NCBI GenBank assembly: GCA_017305635.1
Contig: JAFKKF010000017.1
Span: forward strand, 51,525-115,524
From: Hyphomicrobiales bacterium
Lineage (GTDB): Bacteria; Pseudomonadota; Alphaproteobacteria; Rhizobiales; Kaistiaceae
Reading direction: 5' to 3'
Length of the DNA: 64,000 nt
Part shown: one piece after another, positions 9,427-18,685 of the stretch
Layout of the letters: the number at the start of each line of letters is the position of its first letter
Position numbering within the stretch: position 1 is the first letter of the stretch
The notes under the pieces: model-generated
What the model was told of the DNA's origin: nothing
Seen by the model: only the letters and a program-made list of their open reading frames with translations
The model's database searches: none
Position numbers and translations under genes: made by a program

Positions 9427-10128
9427 TCAGGCAGCGCCGGCGCCGGCGAATTCCTCGTCGAAGGAATAGCCCGAGCCGCGCACGGTGCGGATGGGATCAC
9501 GGCCGCGGCCAAGCGCCTTGCGAAGACGCCCGACATGGACGTCGACGGTGCGCTCGTCGACATAGATGTCGCGGCCCCAGACGCCGTCGAGCATCTGGGC
9601 GCGCGAGAAGACGCGGCCCGGCGACTGCATGAGGAATTCGAGGAGCTTGAACTCGGTCGGGCCGAGGTGCAGCTCGCGACCGGCGCGGCGGACGCGGTGC
9701 GTCTCGCGGTCGAGCTCGAGGTCGCCGGCCTTCAGCACCGTCGCGATGAGGTCGGGCTTCGCGCGCCGCAGGATGGCGCGGACGCGCGCCATGAGCTCGG
9801 GCAGCGAGAAGGGCTTCACGACATAGTCGTCGGCGCCGGTGGCGAGGCCGCGGACGCGCTCGCTCTCCTCGCCGCGCGCGGTAAGCATGATGATCGGGAG
9901 CGACCGGGTGGCTTCCCGCTGGCGAAGCCGCCGGCAGAGCTCGATGCCGGAAATGCCGGGCAGCATCCAGTCGAGAAGGAGAAGGTCGGGCACCGTCTCG
10001 CGCAGCCGGATCTCGGCCTCGTCGCCACGCTCGATGGTATCGACGCGATAGCCCTCGGCCTCGAGGTTGTAGCGCAGCATCAAGGCGAGGGGCTCCTCGT
10101 CCTCGACGATGGTGACGTGGAGGGCCAT
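9427..10128 (-). CDS. phoB: Phosphate regulon response regulator PhoB
   Basis: This 233-residue OmpR-family response regulator has a receiver domain at residues 1-120, with the phosphoacceptor Asp in LLLDWMLPG and the conserved Lys in VVKPFS. The C-terminal winged helix ends with VDVHVGRLRKALG and IRTVRGSGYSFD. It is expected to be phosphorylated by PhoR under phosphate limitation and to bind Pho boxes such as the one upstream of pstS. It is the last gene of the pst-pho run, 13 bases after phoU. Confidence 0.96.
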   Translation of the reverse strand: MALHVTIVEDEEPLALMLRYNLEAEGYRVDTIERGDEAEIRLRETVPDLLLLDWMLPGISGIELCRRLRQREATRSLPIIMLTARGEESERVRGLATGADDYVVKPFSLPELMARVRAILRRAKPDLIATVLKAGDLELDRETHRVRRAGRELHLGPTEFKLLEFLMQSPGRVFSRAQMLDGVWGRDIYVDERTVDVHVGRLRKALGRGRDPIRTVRGSGYSFDEEFAGAGAA

Positions 10129-10141
10129 GGGTCAGGCTCCG

Positions 10142-10858
10142 TCAGGACCGGGCGTATTCCACCGAGGTGGTGCTCGAATCGTCCTTCTTCGGCCGCTCCT
10201 CGGTCAGCGGCACGCCGCTGATCAGGAAATGGACGGTCTCGGCGATGTTGGTGGCGTGGTCGCCGATGCGCTCGATGTTCTTGGCACAGAAGAGAAGATG
10301 CGTGCAGAAGGTGATGTTGCGCGGATCTTCCATCATGTAGGTGAGCAGCTCGCGGAAGAGCGAGGTGTACATGGCGTCGATCTCGTCGTCGCGCTCCCAG
10401 ACGTCGCGGGCGGCGGCGAGGTCGCGATCGGCATAGGCGTCGAGGACGCGCTTCAGCTGCGCGAGGCTCAGCTCGGCAATGTGCTCGACGCCGGCGACGA
10501 GGCGCTGCGCCGCGAAATGGCTCTCGACCGCGAAGACGCGCTTGGCGGTGTTCTTGGCGAGGTCGCCGACGCGCTCGAGATCGTTGGCGATGTGGATGGC
10601 GGCCATGATCTCGCGAAGGTCCAGCGCCATGGGCTGGCGCTTGGCGATCATGAGGATCGCCGCTTCCTCGACCTGGTGCTGGAGGCGGTCGATCCGCTGG
10701 TCGGCGGTGATGATGCGCTGGGCAAGCTCGCCGTCATGGCGGGCGAGCGCGACGACGGAATCGGCGACCTGCTGTTCGGCAAGGCCGCCCATCTCGGCGA
10801 TCTTCTGGGAAAGATCGCTGAGCTCGTCGTCATAGGAGCGGACGATATGCTCTGGCAT
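10142..10858 (-). CDS. phoU: Phosphate signalling regulator PhoU
   Basis: The 238-residue protein has the two PhoU helical bundle repeats, each carrying metal-binding acidic residues (DLERVGDLAKNTAKRV around residue 95 and IERIGDHATNIAE around residue 195). PhoU links the PstSCAB transporter to PhoR and dampens PhoB activation when phosphate is plentiful. It lies between pstB and phoB, the usual order in alphaproteobacteria. Confidence 0.97.
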   Translation of the reverse strand: MPEHIVRSYDDELSDLSQKIAEMGGLAEQQVADSVVALARHDGELAQRIITADQRIDRLQHQVEEAAILMIAKRQPMALDLREIMAAIHIANDLERVGDLAKNTAKRVFAVESHFAAQRLVAGVEHIAELSLAQLKRVLDAYADRDLAAARDVWERDDEIDAMYTSLFRELLTYMMEDPRNITFCTHLLFCAKNIERIGDHATNIAETVHFLISGVPLTEERPKKDDSSTTSVEYARS

Positions 10859-10888
10859 CGGTCATTCTTCCTCTTGCGGGCGCCGGGA

Positions 10889-11710
10889 TCAGCCGAACCT
10901 GCCGGTAATATAGTCCTGCGTACGCTTGTCCGCCGGGGCCATGAACATCTTCGCCGTCTCGCCGAACTCGACCAGCTCGCCGAGATACATGAAGGCGGTG
11001 TAGTCGGAGACGCGTGCCGCCTGCTGCATGTTATGGGTGACGATGGCGATGGTGTAGTCGCTCTTCAGCTCGTCGATCAGCTCCTCGATCTTGGAGGTGG
11101 AGATCGGGTCGAGCGCCGAGCAGGGCTCGTCGAAGAGGACGACCTCGGGCCGGGCGGCGATGGTGCGGGCGATGCAGAGGCGCTGCTGCTGGCCGCCGGA
11201 AAGGCTGAGGCCGGAGGCCCTCAGCTTGTCCTTGACCTCGCTCCACAGCGCGGCGCGGGTGAGCGCCGCCTCGACGCGGTCGGCGATCTCGCTCCTCGGC
11301 AGGCGCTCGTAGAGCTGGATGCCGAAGGCGATGTTGTCGAAGATCGACATCGGGAACGGGGTCGGCTTCTGGAAGACCATGCCGACGCGGGCGCGCAGCA
11401 GGTTGAGATCCTGGCGCGGCGAGAGGATGTTCTCGCCGTCGAGCATGACCTCGCCCTCGGCGCGCTGGTTCGGGTAGAGGTCGTACATGCGGTTGAGGAC
11501 GCGGAGCAGCGTGGACTTGCCGCAGCCGGAGGGACCGATGAAGGCGGTGACCTTCCGGGTCTCGAGGGCGAGCGTGATGCCCTTCAGGGCAAGCGTGTCG
11601 CCGTAGTAGAAGCGGAGGTCCCTGACCGAGACCTTGTCCTTGGCGGCTTCGAAAGAGCGAGCCGCGACGGCCGGCGTCGGCGTGATGGTGGCGATGGCGG
11701 CCTCGCTCAT
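10889..11710 (-). CDS. pstB: Phosphate ABC transporter ATPase PstB
   Basis: This 273-residue ATPase powers high-affinity phosphate import. Walker A is [12 protein letters not shown], the signature is [13 protein letters not shown], and Walker B is [13 protein letters not shown]. The N-terminal extension of about 28 residues before [12 protein letters not shown] is typical. Its start overlaps the pstA stop as ATGA. Confidence 0.97.
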   Translation of the reverse strand: MSEAAIATITPTPAVAARSFEAAKDKVSVRDLRFYYGDTLALKGITLALETRKVTAFIGPSGCGKSTLLRVLNRMYDLYPNQRAEGEVMLDGENILSPRQDLNLLRARVGMVFQKPTPFPMSIFDNIAFGIQLYERLPRSEIADRVEAALTRAALWSEVKDKLRASGLSLSGGQQQRLCIARTIAARPEVVLFDEPCSALDPISTSKIEELIDELKSDYTIAIVTHNMQQAARVSDYTAFMYLGELVEFGETAKMFMAPADKRTQDYITGRFG

Positions 11711-12552
11711 TTCGAGCCTCCGAGGTTGGACAGAACGCGGGCGACGATGTTGAGGGTGAGCACGGCGAAGGTGACGATGAGGGCGCCGGTCCAGGCCAAT
11801 TGCTGCCAGTCGGCATAGGGCGACAGCGCGAACTGGAAGATGGTGACCGGCAGGCTCGCCATGGGCTGGTTGGGATCGAGGCTCCAGAACTGGTTGTTGA
11901 GCGCCGTGAAGAGCAGCGGCGCGGTCTCGCCAGTGATGCGCGCGACGGCGAGGAGGATGCCGGTGAGGATGCCCGAGCGGGCGGCGCGATAGCCGACCGA
12001 GGCGATGATCTTCCAGCGCGGCGCGCCGATGGCGGCGCCGGCCTCGCGGAGCGTGTTGGGGACGAGGAGGAGCATGTCCTCGGTGGTGCGCACGACGACC
12101 GGAATGACCAGCATGGCGAGCGCGGCGCCGCCGGCCCAGGCCGAGAAGTGGCCCATCGAGACGACGAGGATCTCGTAGACGAAGAGGCCGATGACGATCG
12201 AGGGCGCCGACAAGAGGATGTCGTTGACGAAGCGGATGACGGTGCTGAGCGGCGAATAGCGGCCGTATTCGGCCATCCAGGTGCCGGCGAGGATGCCGAT
12301 CGGCGTGCCGATCACGATGCCGAATATGGTGAGGATCACCGAGCCGACGATGGCATTGGCGAGGCCGCCGGCGCTGCCCGGCGGCGGCGTGTTCTCGGCG
12401 AAGACGGCGAGCGACAGGCCGGCGGCGCCGTTCCAGACGAGCGTGCCGAGGATGAGCACCAGCCAGAGCGCGCCGAAGGCGGTCGCGGCAACCGACAGGA
12501 CCATGACGATGCGGCTGCGCCGGCGCCGGCGATGATAGAGGGCGGCGTTCAT
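11707..12552 (-). CDS. pstA: Phosphate ABC transporter permease PstA
   Basis: This 281-residue inner-membrane permease begins [15 protein letters not shown] and has an N-terminal transmembrane helix followed by the binding-protein-dependent permease domain with five more segments. The EAA-type loop is around [18 protein letters not shown] placed the start at ATG 12552 because it overlaps the pstC stop by 4 bases (ATGA), although the frame stays open far upstream. With PstC it forms the channel. Confidence 0.95.
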   Translation of the reverse strand: MNAALYHRRRRRSRIVMVLSVAATAFGALWLVLILGTLVWNGAAGLSLAVFAENTPPPGSAGGLANAIVGSVILTIFGIVIGTPIGILAGTWMAEYGRYSPLSTVIRFVNDILLSAPSIVIGLFVYEILVVSMGHFSAWAGGAALAMLVIPVVVRTTEDMLLLVPNTLREAGAAIGAPRWKIIASVGYRAARSGILTGILLAVARITGETAPLLFTALNNQFWSLDPNQPMASLPVTIFQFALSPYADWQQLAWTGALIVTFAVLTLNIVARVLSNLGGSK

Positions 12553-13544
12553 TTGCCCTGCTTCCGTTCGAGGCGCATCAGCATGAGGCGCGAGATGGCG
12601 AGCACGATGAAGGTGATGACGAAGAGGATGAGGCCGAGGGCGATGAGCGACGAGGTGTAGATGTCGCCGACCGCCTCGTTGAACTCGTTGGCGATGGTCG
12701 CCGAGATCGTCGTGCCGGGGGCGAGGATCGAGCTCGATATGCGATGCGCGTTGCCGATGACGAAGGTGACCGCCATGGTCTCGCCGAGGGCGCGGCCGAG
12801 GCCGAGCATGACGCCGCCGACGACGCCGACGCGGGTATAGGGGAGAACCACCTTGCGGATGACTTCCCAGGTCGTGCAGCCCATGCCGTAGGCCGCTTCC
12901 TTCAGGACCGGCGGGACGGTCAGGAAGACGTCCCGCGTGACGGCGGTGATGAAGGGGAGCACCATGATCGCGAGGATCAGGCCGGCGGTGAGGACGCCGA
13001 TGCCGTAGGGCGGGCCGGCGAAGAGGACGTTGAGGACGGGCACATCGGCGAAGGCCTCGATCAGCCAGGGCTGGAGGGTCGCCTGGAGGAAGGGGGCGAA
13101 GACGAAGAGGCCCCAGATGCCGTAGATGATCGACGGGATGCCGGCGAGGAGCTCGATGGCGATGCCGATCGGGCGGCGCAGCCAGTAGGGACAGAGCTCG
13201 GTCAGGAAGATCGCGATGCCGATGCTGACCGGAACGCCGATGAGCATGGCGATGAGCGAGGTCACCAGCGTGCCGTAGATCGGCGCGATGGCCCCGAATT
13301 TCTCGGTGACCGGGTTCCACTTCTGGGTGGTCAGGAAGTCGAAGCCGAAAGCCTTGAGGGCGGGAACCGACCCGACGGCGAGGGAGACGATGACGCCGCC
13401 GAGAAGGACGAGGACGGCGATCGCCGCGGTCAGCGTGGCGCCGCGGAAGAGCGCGTCGCCGGCGGCGAAGCGCTTCAGCGCCCGGAGGCGACCGGCGTCA
13501 GTCACGCTCGTTTCCCTGATGCTGGGCAATGCCGCCTCGGTCAT
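12549..13544 (-). CDS. pstC: Phosphate ABC transporter permease PstC
   Basis: This 331-residue permease has six predicted membrane segments and the coupling loop [17 protein letters not shown]. It also shows [27 protein letters not shown] residues near position 85, typical of PstC. ATG at 13544 has a GGAG ribosome-binding site 6 bases upstream and is preferred over TTG at 13550. It is separated from pstS by 83 bases that contain a strong stem-loop. Confidence 0.95.
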   Translation of the reverse strand: MTEAALPSIRETSVTDAGRLRALKRFAAGDALFRGATLTAAIAVLVLLGGVIVSLAVGSVPALKAFGFDFLTTQKWNPVTEKFGAIAPIYGTLVTSLIAMLIGVPVSIGIAIFLTELCPYWLRRPIGIAIELLAGIPSIIYGIWGLFVFAPFLQATLQPWLIEAFADVPVLNVLFAGPPYGIGVLTAGLILAIMVLPFITAVTRDVFLTVPPVLKEAAYGMGCTTWEVIRKVVLPYTRVGVVGGVMLGLGRALGETMAVTFVIGNAHRISSSILAPGTTISATIANEFNEAVGDIYTSSLIALGLILFVITFIVLAISRLMLMRLERKQGK

Positions 13545-13583
13545 CCTCAACTCCGAAACATTGCTAGATGATGGTGGCGAAAT

Positions 13584-13608
13584 GGGAAGGGCGGCGAGCG
13601 CCCTTCCC
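13584..13608 (-). terminator. Stem-loop between pstS and pstC
   Basis: A perfect 10-base stem, GGGAAGGGCG with CGCCCTTCCC, encloses a 5-base loop and has only a weak T stretch. Such intercistronic hairpins commonly protect or partly terminate the upstream message, which would let PstS be made in excess over the permease. The structure is seen; the effect is inferred. Confidence 0.65.
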
Positions 13609-13627
13609 CGTGTCTTTTCGCTCGCAC

Positions 13628-14674
13628 CTACGAACCGGCGAAGAGCGGCTTGCCGTCCGGGCCGACGACCTCGGAGGCCCAGCGCGCCTCGACATCCTTG
13701 ACGACCGCTTCCGGCATCGGGATGTAGGCGAGCTCCGCGGCCATCTGGCCGCCGTTCTTGTAGGCCCAGTCGAAGAACTTGAGGGCCTCGGCAGTGGCGG
13801 CCGCGTCATCCGGCTTCTTGTAGACGAGGATGAAGGTCGCGGCGGTCATCGGCCAGACCGTCTCGCCGGCCTGGTTGGCGAGGATCACGCCGTAGCCGGG
13901 CGTGCCGTGCCAGTCGGCATTGGCGGCGGCAGCGGAGAAGGCCTCCGCGGTCGGGGCGACGCGCTTGCCGTCCTTGTTGACGAGATCGGTGTAGGTCATC
14001 TTGTTCTGCATGGCGTAGGCGTACTCGACGTAGCCGATCGAGTTCTTCGTCTGCTGAACGTTGGCGGCAACGCCCTCGTTGCCCTTGGCGCCGACGCCGA
14101 CCGGCCACTCGACCGCCGCAGCCGTGCCGACCTCACCCTTCCAGTCTTCCGAAACGGCCGACAGGTAGTAGGTGAAGTTGAACGAGGTGCCTGATCCGTC
14201 CGAGCGATGGACGACGGCGATGGCCGCCGAGGGGAGCTTGGTCTCCGGGTTCAGCTTCTTGATCGCGTCGGCATCCCAGGTGGTGATCTTGCCCTGGAAG
14301 ATGTCGGCGAGGGTCTTGCCGTCGAGGACGAGCTCGCCCGGCTTGACGCCGTCGATGTTCACGACCGGGACGATGCCGCCCATGACGGTCGGGAACTGGA
14401 GGAGGCCGAACTTGTCGAGGTCCTCGGCGGAGAGCGGGGCGTCGGTGGCGCCGAAGGTGACGGTCTTGGCCTGGATCTGCTTGATGCCGCCGCCCGAGCC
14501 GATCGACTGGTAGTTCAGGCCGACGCCGGTCTGGGTCTTATAGGCATCCGCCCACTTGGCGTAGATCGGATAGGGGAAGGTCGCACCGGCGCCCGAGATG
14601 TCGGCGGCGCTGGCGGCGGAAATGGACATGACGGCGGCAAAGCCGGCCGCGATGGCAAGGTTGAAGGGTTTCAC
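13628..14674 (-). CDS. pstS: Periplasmic phosphate-binding protein PstS
   Basis: The 348-residue protein has a Sec signal peptide ending in SISAASA-AD near residue 23. The mature part starts with [16 protein letters not shown]. The phosphate-binding segments [18 protein letters not shown] and [12 protein letters not shown] are present. It delivers phosphate to PstCAB. It is the first gene of the pst operon and is preceded by a Pho box. Confidence 0.97.
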   Translation of the reverse strand: MKPFNLAIAAGFAAVMSISAASAADISGAGATFPYPIYAKWADAYKTQTGVGLNYQSIGSGGGIKQIQAKTVTFGATDAPLSAEDLDKFGLLQFPTVMGGIVPVVNIDGVKPGELVLDGKTLADIFQGKITTWDADAIKKLNPETKLPSAAIAVVHRSDGSGTSFNFTYYLSAVSEDWKGEVGTAAAVEWPVGVGAKGNEGVAANVQQTKNSIGYVEYAYAMQNKMTYTDLVNKDGKRVAPTAEAFSAAAANADWHGTPGYGVILANQAGETVWPMTAATFILVYKKPDDAAATAEALKFFDWAYKNGGQMAAELAYIPMPEAVVKDVEARWASEVVGPDGKPLFAGS

Positions 14675-14781
14675 CTCTGCCTCTCCTGTTTCGATTGCTT
14701 CAACGGACTAACGCGTGGTGCCCGGCTGGCGCTGCCAACCTCTTTGGCGCGCGGAACCTAGGATCGACCGGTGATGGTGCT

Positions 14782-14809
14782 ATGACAGCCAGATGACGCT
14801 TGAATGACG
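14782..14809 (-). promoter_or_regulatory. Pho box upstream of pstS
   Basis: Reading the minus strand, three half-sites (CGTCAT, CGTCAT, TGTCAT) recur at exactly 11-base spacing; on the plus strand they are ATGACR at 14782, 14793 and 14804. This matches the PhoB-binding direct repeat CTGTCAT spaced 11 bases apart. The site is about 110 bases upstream of pstS and just below the end of phoR, so it probably drives pstSCAB-phoU-phoB. Confidence 0.85.
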
Positions 14810-14820
14810 GCCCAAGCCGT

Positions 14821-16137
14821 TCATTTGAAAGAGGAATCTTCCGGCACCGAGGAGGACTGCAGGAGACTCGCCTGTGGAAAGATGACGGTGAAGGTCGAGC
14901 CTTCGCCGAGACGGCTGTCGATTGCCAGCCGCGCCTGGTGGCGGGCGAGGATGTGCTTGGCGATGGCGAGACCGAGCCCGGTGCCGCGATGGCGGCGGCT
15001 GGCATCGACGTCGATGCGGTAGAAGCGCTCGGTAAGCCGCGGCAGGTGCTCCGGAGCTATGCCCTGGCCGAAGTCGCGCACCGTCACCGTGGCGCCCTCC
15101 CCCTGCCCCTCGGGACGCACGGAGACGACGACGCGCCCGCCCGCCTGGCCGTACTTGCAGGCATTCTCGATGAGGTTGGCGAAGACCTGGGTGAGCTCGT
15201 CGCGGTCGCCGGTGACGATGGCGGGCGCGGCCGGCAGCCCGGCCTCGATGGCAACGCCGAGGTCGCGGGCAAGCGGCTCCATGGCATCGGCGAGCTGGCG
15301 GATGACGGCGACAAGGTCGACCTGGCCGGAGGGGCGCAGGTGCGCCTTCATCTCGACGCGGGAGAGGGAGAGGAGGTCATCCACCAGGCGGCTCATGCGC
15401 GTACCCTGCTCGTGCATGATCTTCAGGAAGCGCTCGCGTGCCGCGGGATCGTCGCGGGCGGGGCCCTGCAGCGTCTCGATGAAGCCGACGAGGGAAGCGA
15501 GCGGCGTGCGCAGCTCGTGGCTCGCATTGGCGACGAAGTCGACGCGGATCTTCTCGGTGCGGCGGCGCTCGGAAAGGTCGTCGAGGATGAGGGCGATGGC
15601 CGGGGTCGCGGTCTTCAGCGGGGCAAGCCAGGCGGCGAACCAGCGCTCGGTCGGCACGCGCTCGGCGAATTCCACGCGCTCGGGCGGGCCGCCCGCGGCA
15701 ACGCGCTCGAAGGCGGCGAGCAGGTCCGGCACGCGGAGGCGGGCGGTCAGCGAATCGCCAACGCGGATCGGGAAGGCGGCGAGGGCGAGCGCATTGGCGT
15801 GGCGGACGAGGCCGCGCCGGTCGAGGATGAAACAGGGATCGGGGAGCGCCTCGGCAAGGCGGGTCAGGCCGGCATCGGGCGATGGAGGAGCCACCGGCTC
15901 CGCCCTGAGAGGCGTCCCGGCGGCAGGCCCGGCCGCCACCGGGACCACGGCGGCTGCGACAAGAAGACCCGCAAAGACGAGGATAGCGGCAAGGGGCGAC
16001 ATAGCACCGGCCACCGTGGCAATCAGCAGGAGGACGGTCGCCGCCAGCAGAATCCAGCGCAACCCACCTACCCGGCGGCCGACGAGGCTGGCACGGGAGG
16101 GTCTTTGATCGGTGCGCTCGGCGTTAGCTATCGCCAT
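14821..16137 (-). CDS. phoR: Phosphate regulon sensor histidine kinase PhoR
   Basis: This membrane kinase senses phosphate status through PstSCAB/PhoU and phosphorylates PhoB. Two adjacent membrane helices (about residues 25-75) precede a PAS-like region (PCFILDRRGLVRHAN). The HisKA box is VANASHELRTPLASL, and the ATPase domain shows ENACKYG, DFGQGIAP and GTGLGLAIAKHI. The start is uncertain: ATG at 16137 gives 438 residues and ATG at 16182 gives 453. It lies at the head of the pst cluster, and ppk2 is divergent. Confidence 0.93.
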   Translation of the reverse strand: MAIANAERTDQRPSRASLVGRRVGGLRWILLAATVLLLIATVAGAMSPLAAILVFAGLLVAAAVVPVAAGPAAGTPLRAEPVAPPSPDAGLTRLAEALPDPCFILDRRGLVRHANALALAAFPIRVGDSLTARLRVPDLLAAFERVAAGGPPERVEFAERVPTERWFAAWLAPLKTATPAIALILDDLSERRRTEKIRVDFVANASHELRTPLASLVGFIETLQGPARDDPAARERFLKIMHEQGTRMSRLVDDLLSLSRVEMKAHLRPSGQVDLVAVIRQLADAMEPLARDLGVAIEAGLPAAPAIVTGDRDELTQVFANLIENACKYGQAGGRVVVSVRPEGQGEGATVTVRDFGQGIAPEHLPRLTERFYRIDVDASRRHRGTGLGLAIAKHILARHQARLAIDSRLGEGSTFTVIFPQASLLQSSSVPEDSSFK

Positions 16138-16288
16138 TCCATTCCCGGCCCAGAACCGGCGGGCGGAGGGCCGCCGCGCCATGCATTCGTCCGAATCACC
16201 GGCATAGTAACCAGCCCATTCTGAAGGATATAAGATCGGCGGTTCAGCGCCCAAACCGGCGCGCGTGGTTTCACGAAAGGATGCCGCC

Positions 16289-17242
16289 ATGGGCGAGGCG
16301 AAGGAAAAGAAGACCAAGCACGGCAAGAAGGGCGACGGACACGAAAAGCCCCGCGCGCCGTTGCCGGCGGCGATCGAGCCGGGCGATGCCGCGCCGCGCA
16401 TCGAGACCAAGTACGGCCCCTTCGACCTCGACGACCCTGCCCTGCCGGAATGGGTGGACCGCAAGGCGCTCAAGTCCGGCGGCTATCCCTATTCCGACCA
16501 CCTCGACAGCAAGGCCTACGACAAGGACCTCGAAGCCCTGCAGGTCGAACTGGTGAAGCTGCAGCGCCATGTCAACGACAAGGGCCTCCGGATGGTGCTC
16601 CTCTTCGAGGGGCGCGACGCGGCGGGCAAGGGCGGCTCGATCTTCGCGCTGACGCAGTACCTCAATCCGCGCACGGCGCGGAGCGTCGCGCTGCCGAAGC
16701 CGACCGAGGAGCAGCGCGGGCAGTGGTATTTCCAGCGCTACGTGGCGCACCTGCCGACGAGCGGCGAGATCGTGCTGTTCGACCGCTCCTGGTACAACCG
16801 CGCCGGGGTCGAACCGGTGATGGGCTTCTGCACGCCCGAACAGTCGGCGACGTTCCTCGAGGAGGCGCCTAGCTTCGAGAAGATGCTCGCCTCGGAAGGC
16901 ATCCTCATCCACAAGTTCTGGATCGAGATCGGACGCGCGACGCAGTTGAAGCGCTTCTTCGAGCGCCGCCACGATCCGCTGAAGATCTGGAAGCTCTCGT
17001 CGGTCGACTATGCCGCCATGACGAAATGGGACGACTACAGCAAGGCGCGCGACCGCATGTTCGAGGCGACCCACAGCAAGGCGACGCCGTGGACGGTGGT
17101 GCTCGGCAACGACAAGCGGCGGGCGCGCCTCGCCATCATCCGCTCGGTGCTTTCCTCGGTCGACTATGACGGCAAGGATGCCAAGATCGTCGGCAAGCCC
17201 GACGCCAAGATCCTCAACGGGCCGGAGCTGATCGGCGAATGA
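16289..17242 (+). CDS. ppk2: Polyphosphate kinase 2
   Basis: PPK2 enzymes use polyphosphate to phosphorylate nucleotides. This 317-residue protein has the P-loop LLFEGRDAAGKGGSI (around residue 105), the lid segment with YFQRYVAHLP, and Walker B VLFDRSWYNRAG. The N-terminal 45 residues are charged and lysine-rich. I chose ATG at 16289 because AAAGGA lies about 8 bases upstream. It diverges from phoR, which suits a role in phosphate storage. Whether it favours ADP or GDP cannot be told. Confidence 0.94.
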   Translation: MGEAKEKKTKHGKKGDGHEKPRAPLPAAIEPGDAAPRIETKYGPFDLDDPALPEWVDRKALKSGGYPYSDHLDSKAYDKDLEALQVELVKLQRHVNDKGLRMVLLFEGRDAAGKGGSIFALTQYLNPRTARSVALPKPTEEQRGQWYFQRYVAHLPTSGEIVLFDRSWYNRAGVEPVMGFCTPEQSATFLEEAPSFEKMLASEGILIHKFWIEIGRATQLKRFFERRHDPLKIWKLSSVDYAAMTKWDDYSKARDRMFEATHSKATPWTVVLGNDKRRARLAIIRSVLSSVDYDGKDAKIVGKPDAKILNGPELIGE

Positions 17243-17291
17243 GCGGACGAGCGCCAGCCACCACGCGCGGCAACGGGAACTGCCGGGGACG

Positions 17292-18608
17292 ATGAGCGAC
17301 TTCTACTCGATCCTGAAGCAGTCGATCGTCGACCGCCGGCTGACGAAGCCCGGACAGCGCGAGGAGGTTTATGGCCAGGCGCGGGCGGCGATGATCCGCA
17401 AGCTCTGGTCCTTCGACCCGCCGCTCGCCGAGGACGAGATCGACACGCGCATCGGCACCTTCGACCGCGCCGTGGAGCGGATCGAGCGCGACCTGGTCGC
17501 CCTCTTCGCGGCGCCGCCGAGCCGGTCCCTTCCGCCCCGGCCGCCGCGCGCCCAGCCGCCGCCCGGCGAAGCCTATGACGAGGCCGACATGGCGCCGGCG
17601 ACCGCGCCGGTCCCGGCGCGCCGTCTCCCGCCCGTGCCGACCCGCGCGCCTGCGCCGGCTCCGATCCGTGCCGCGCGCCACGATCCCCTCGCCGAGCGCA
17701 GCGCGGCGATCGAGGAGGCACTCCGCGGCGACTATGCCGAGACGGAACCCGAGGATTGGCCGTCCGCCGCGGAAGCCGAGGCAGCTCCCGACCGGCACGA
17801 AGACGCGTGGGAGGAGCCGGAGGAATATGGCGAGCCCTACGAGGACGACGATGCCGATACGCAGGCGTATCGCGCAGACGAGCCCCCGGCATTCCCGGCA
17901 ACGCAGGAGGCAAGGCGGCGCCTAGCCTCGCCCGCCGCACGCTGGTCTGAATCCTCGGAGCGGACCAAGATCCGCCTCCTCGCCGGCGCCATCGGCGCGC
18001 TTGGCATCGTGCTCCTCGCTACCGGCATCTACGTGGCGTCGTCGCTTCTCTCTCCGGGCCCGGACGCGCCCGCGCAGCCGTCCCTGCCGGTGGCAGGCGG
18101 GGGCGGAACGCCGCAAGCCGCGACCGCCACGGCGGCCGAATCCCTCGACGTCGTCCAGGCATTCACGCTTTTCGACGGGACCGATCCGACGGTGTTCGAA
18201 TCCTCGTCGGACAATCCGGTGCAGTTCGACAAGGACCCCGGCGGCGCCGGCCTCGCCCGGGTCAGCTCATCGACCAGCAATCCGGGGGTGCGGCTGAACA
18301 TCGGACCGGGCATTGCCACCCGCCTCGCCGGCCAGCCGGTGCGCCTCGTGATCGTTGCCCGCGCCGCGCGGGAGAACGGCGCGGCGAACATGCGGTTCGC
18401 GTACCAGAGCGGCATGGCGCTCAGCCACTGGCAGGCGGCCAACCTCGCTACCGGGGACGTCAGCTATGCGCTGGTCTGGCGGGTACCCAGGATGCAGACC
18501 GATCCGAACGGCGACTATGTGCTGATCGAGCCGGGCATTCCGGGCGACGGCACCGCGGCCGACATCCGCTCCGTGCGGCTCGACCTGCTCGCCAAGGAGC
18601 CGGGGTAG
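17292..18608 (+). CDS. Conserved membrane-anchored protein of unknown function
   Basis: I do not recognise a named family for this 438-residue protein. Residues 1-72 form a likely folded cytoplasmic domain (MSDFYSILKQSIVDRRL, FDRAVERIERDLV). Residues 75-125 are proline/alanine-rich and 140-200 strongly acidic. One membrane helix spans about 228-253. The C-terminal 180 residues (VVQAFTLFDGTDPTVFESS onward) look like a secreted beta-rich domain with no cysteine pair. It starts 49 bases after ppk2 on the same strand and could be co-transcribed. The topology suggests that it couples a cytoplasmic to a periplasmic function (inference). Confidence 0.8.
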   Translation: MSDFYSILKQSIVDRRLTKPGQREEVYGQARAAMIRKLWSFDPPLAEDEIDTRIGTFDRAVERIERDLVALFAAPPSRSLPPRPPRAQPPPGEAYDEADMAPATAPVPARRLPPVPTRAPAPAPIRAARHDPLAERSAAIEEALRGDYAETEPEDWPSAAEAEAAPDRHEDAWEEPEEYGEPYEDDDADTQAYRADEPPAFPATQEARRRLASPAARWSESSERTKIRLLAGAIGALGIVLLATGIYVASSLLSPGPDAPAQPSLPVAGGGGTPQAATATAAESLDVVQAFTLFDGTDPTVFESSSDNPVQFDKDPGGAGLARVSSSTSNPGVRLNIGPGIATRLAGQPVRLVIVARAARENGAANMRFAYQSGMALSHWQAANLATGDVSYALVWRVPRMQTDPNGDYVLIEPGIPGDGTAADIRSVRLDLLAKEPG

Positions 18609-18623
18609 CGGAAGCGCCCTTCA

Positions 18624-18678
18624 CGCGCCCCCTCCACCAGCTTCGCCGGTCCCCCTCCCCCGTATGCGGGGGAGGATC
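18624..18678. repeat. G/C-rich intergenic repeat, family B copy 2
   Basis: GCGCCCCCTCCACC is followed by an AGCTTCGCCGGT hairpin, CCCCTCCCCCGTATGCGGG and GGAGGATC. It lies between the stops of two convergent genes, just before the cysN stop, and probably doubles as a terminator. Confidence 0.8.
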
Positions 18679-18685
18679 AGCGTTT

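Noticed and set aside
10109..11818. A 569-codon plus-strand frame
   Set aside because: It is antisense to phoU and pstB, both of which are certain; the composition is that of a GC-rich shadow.
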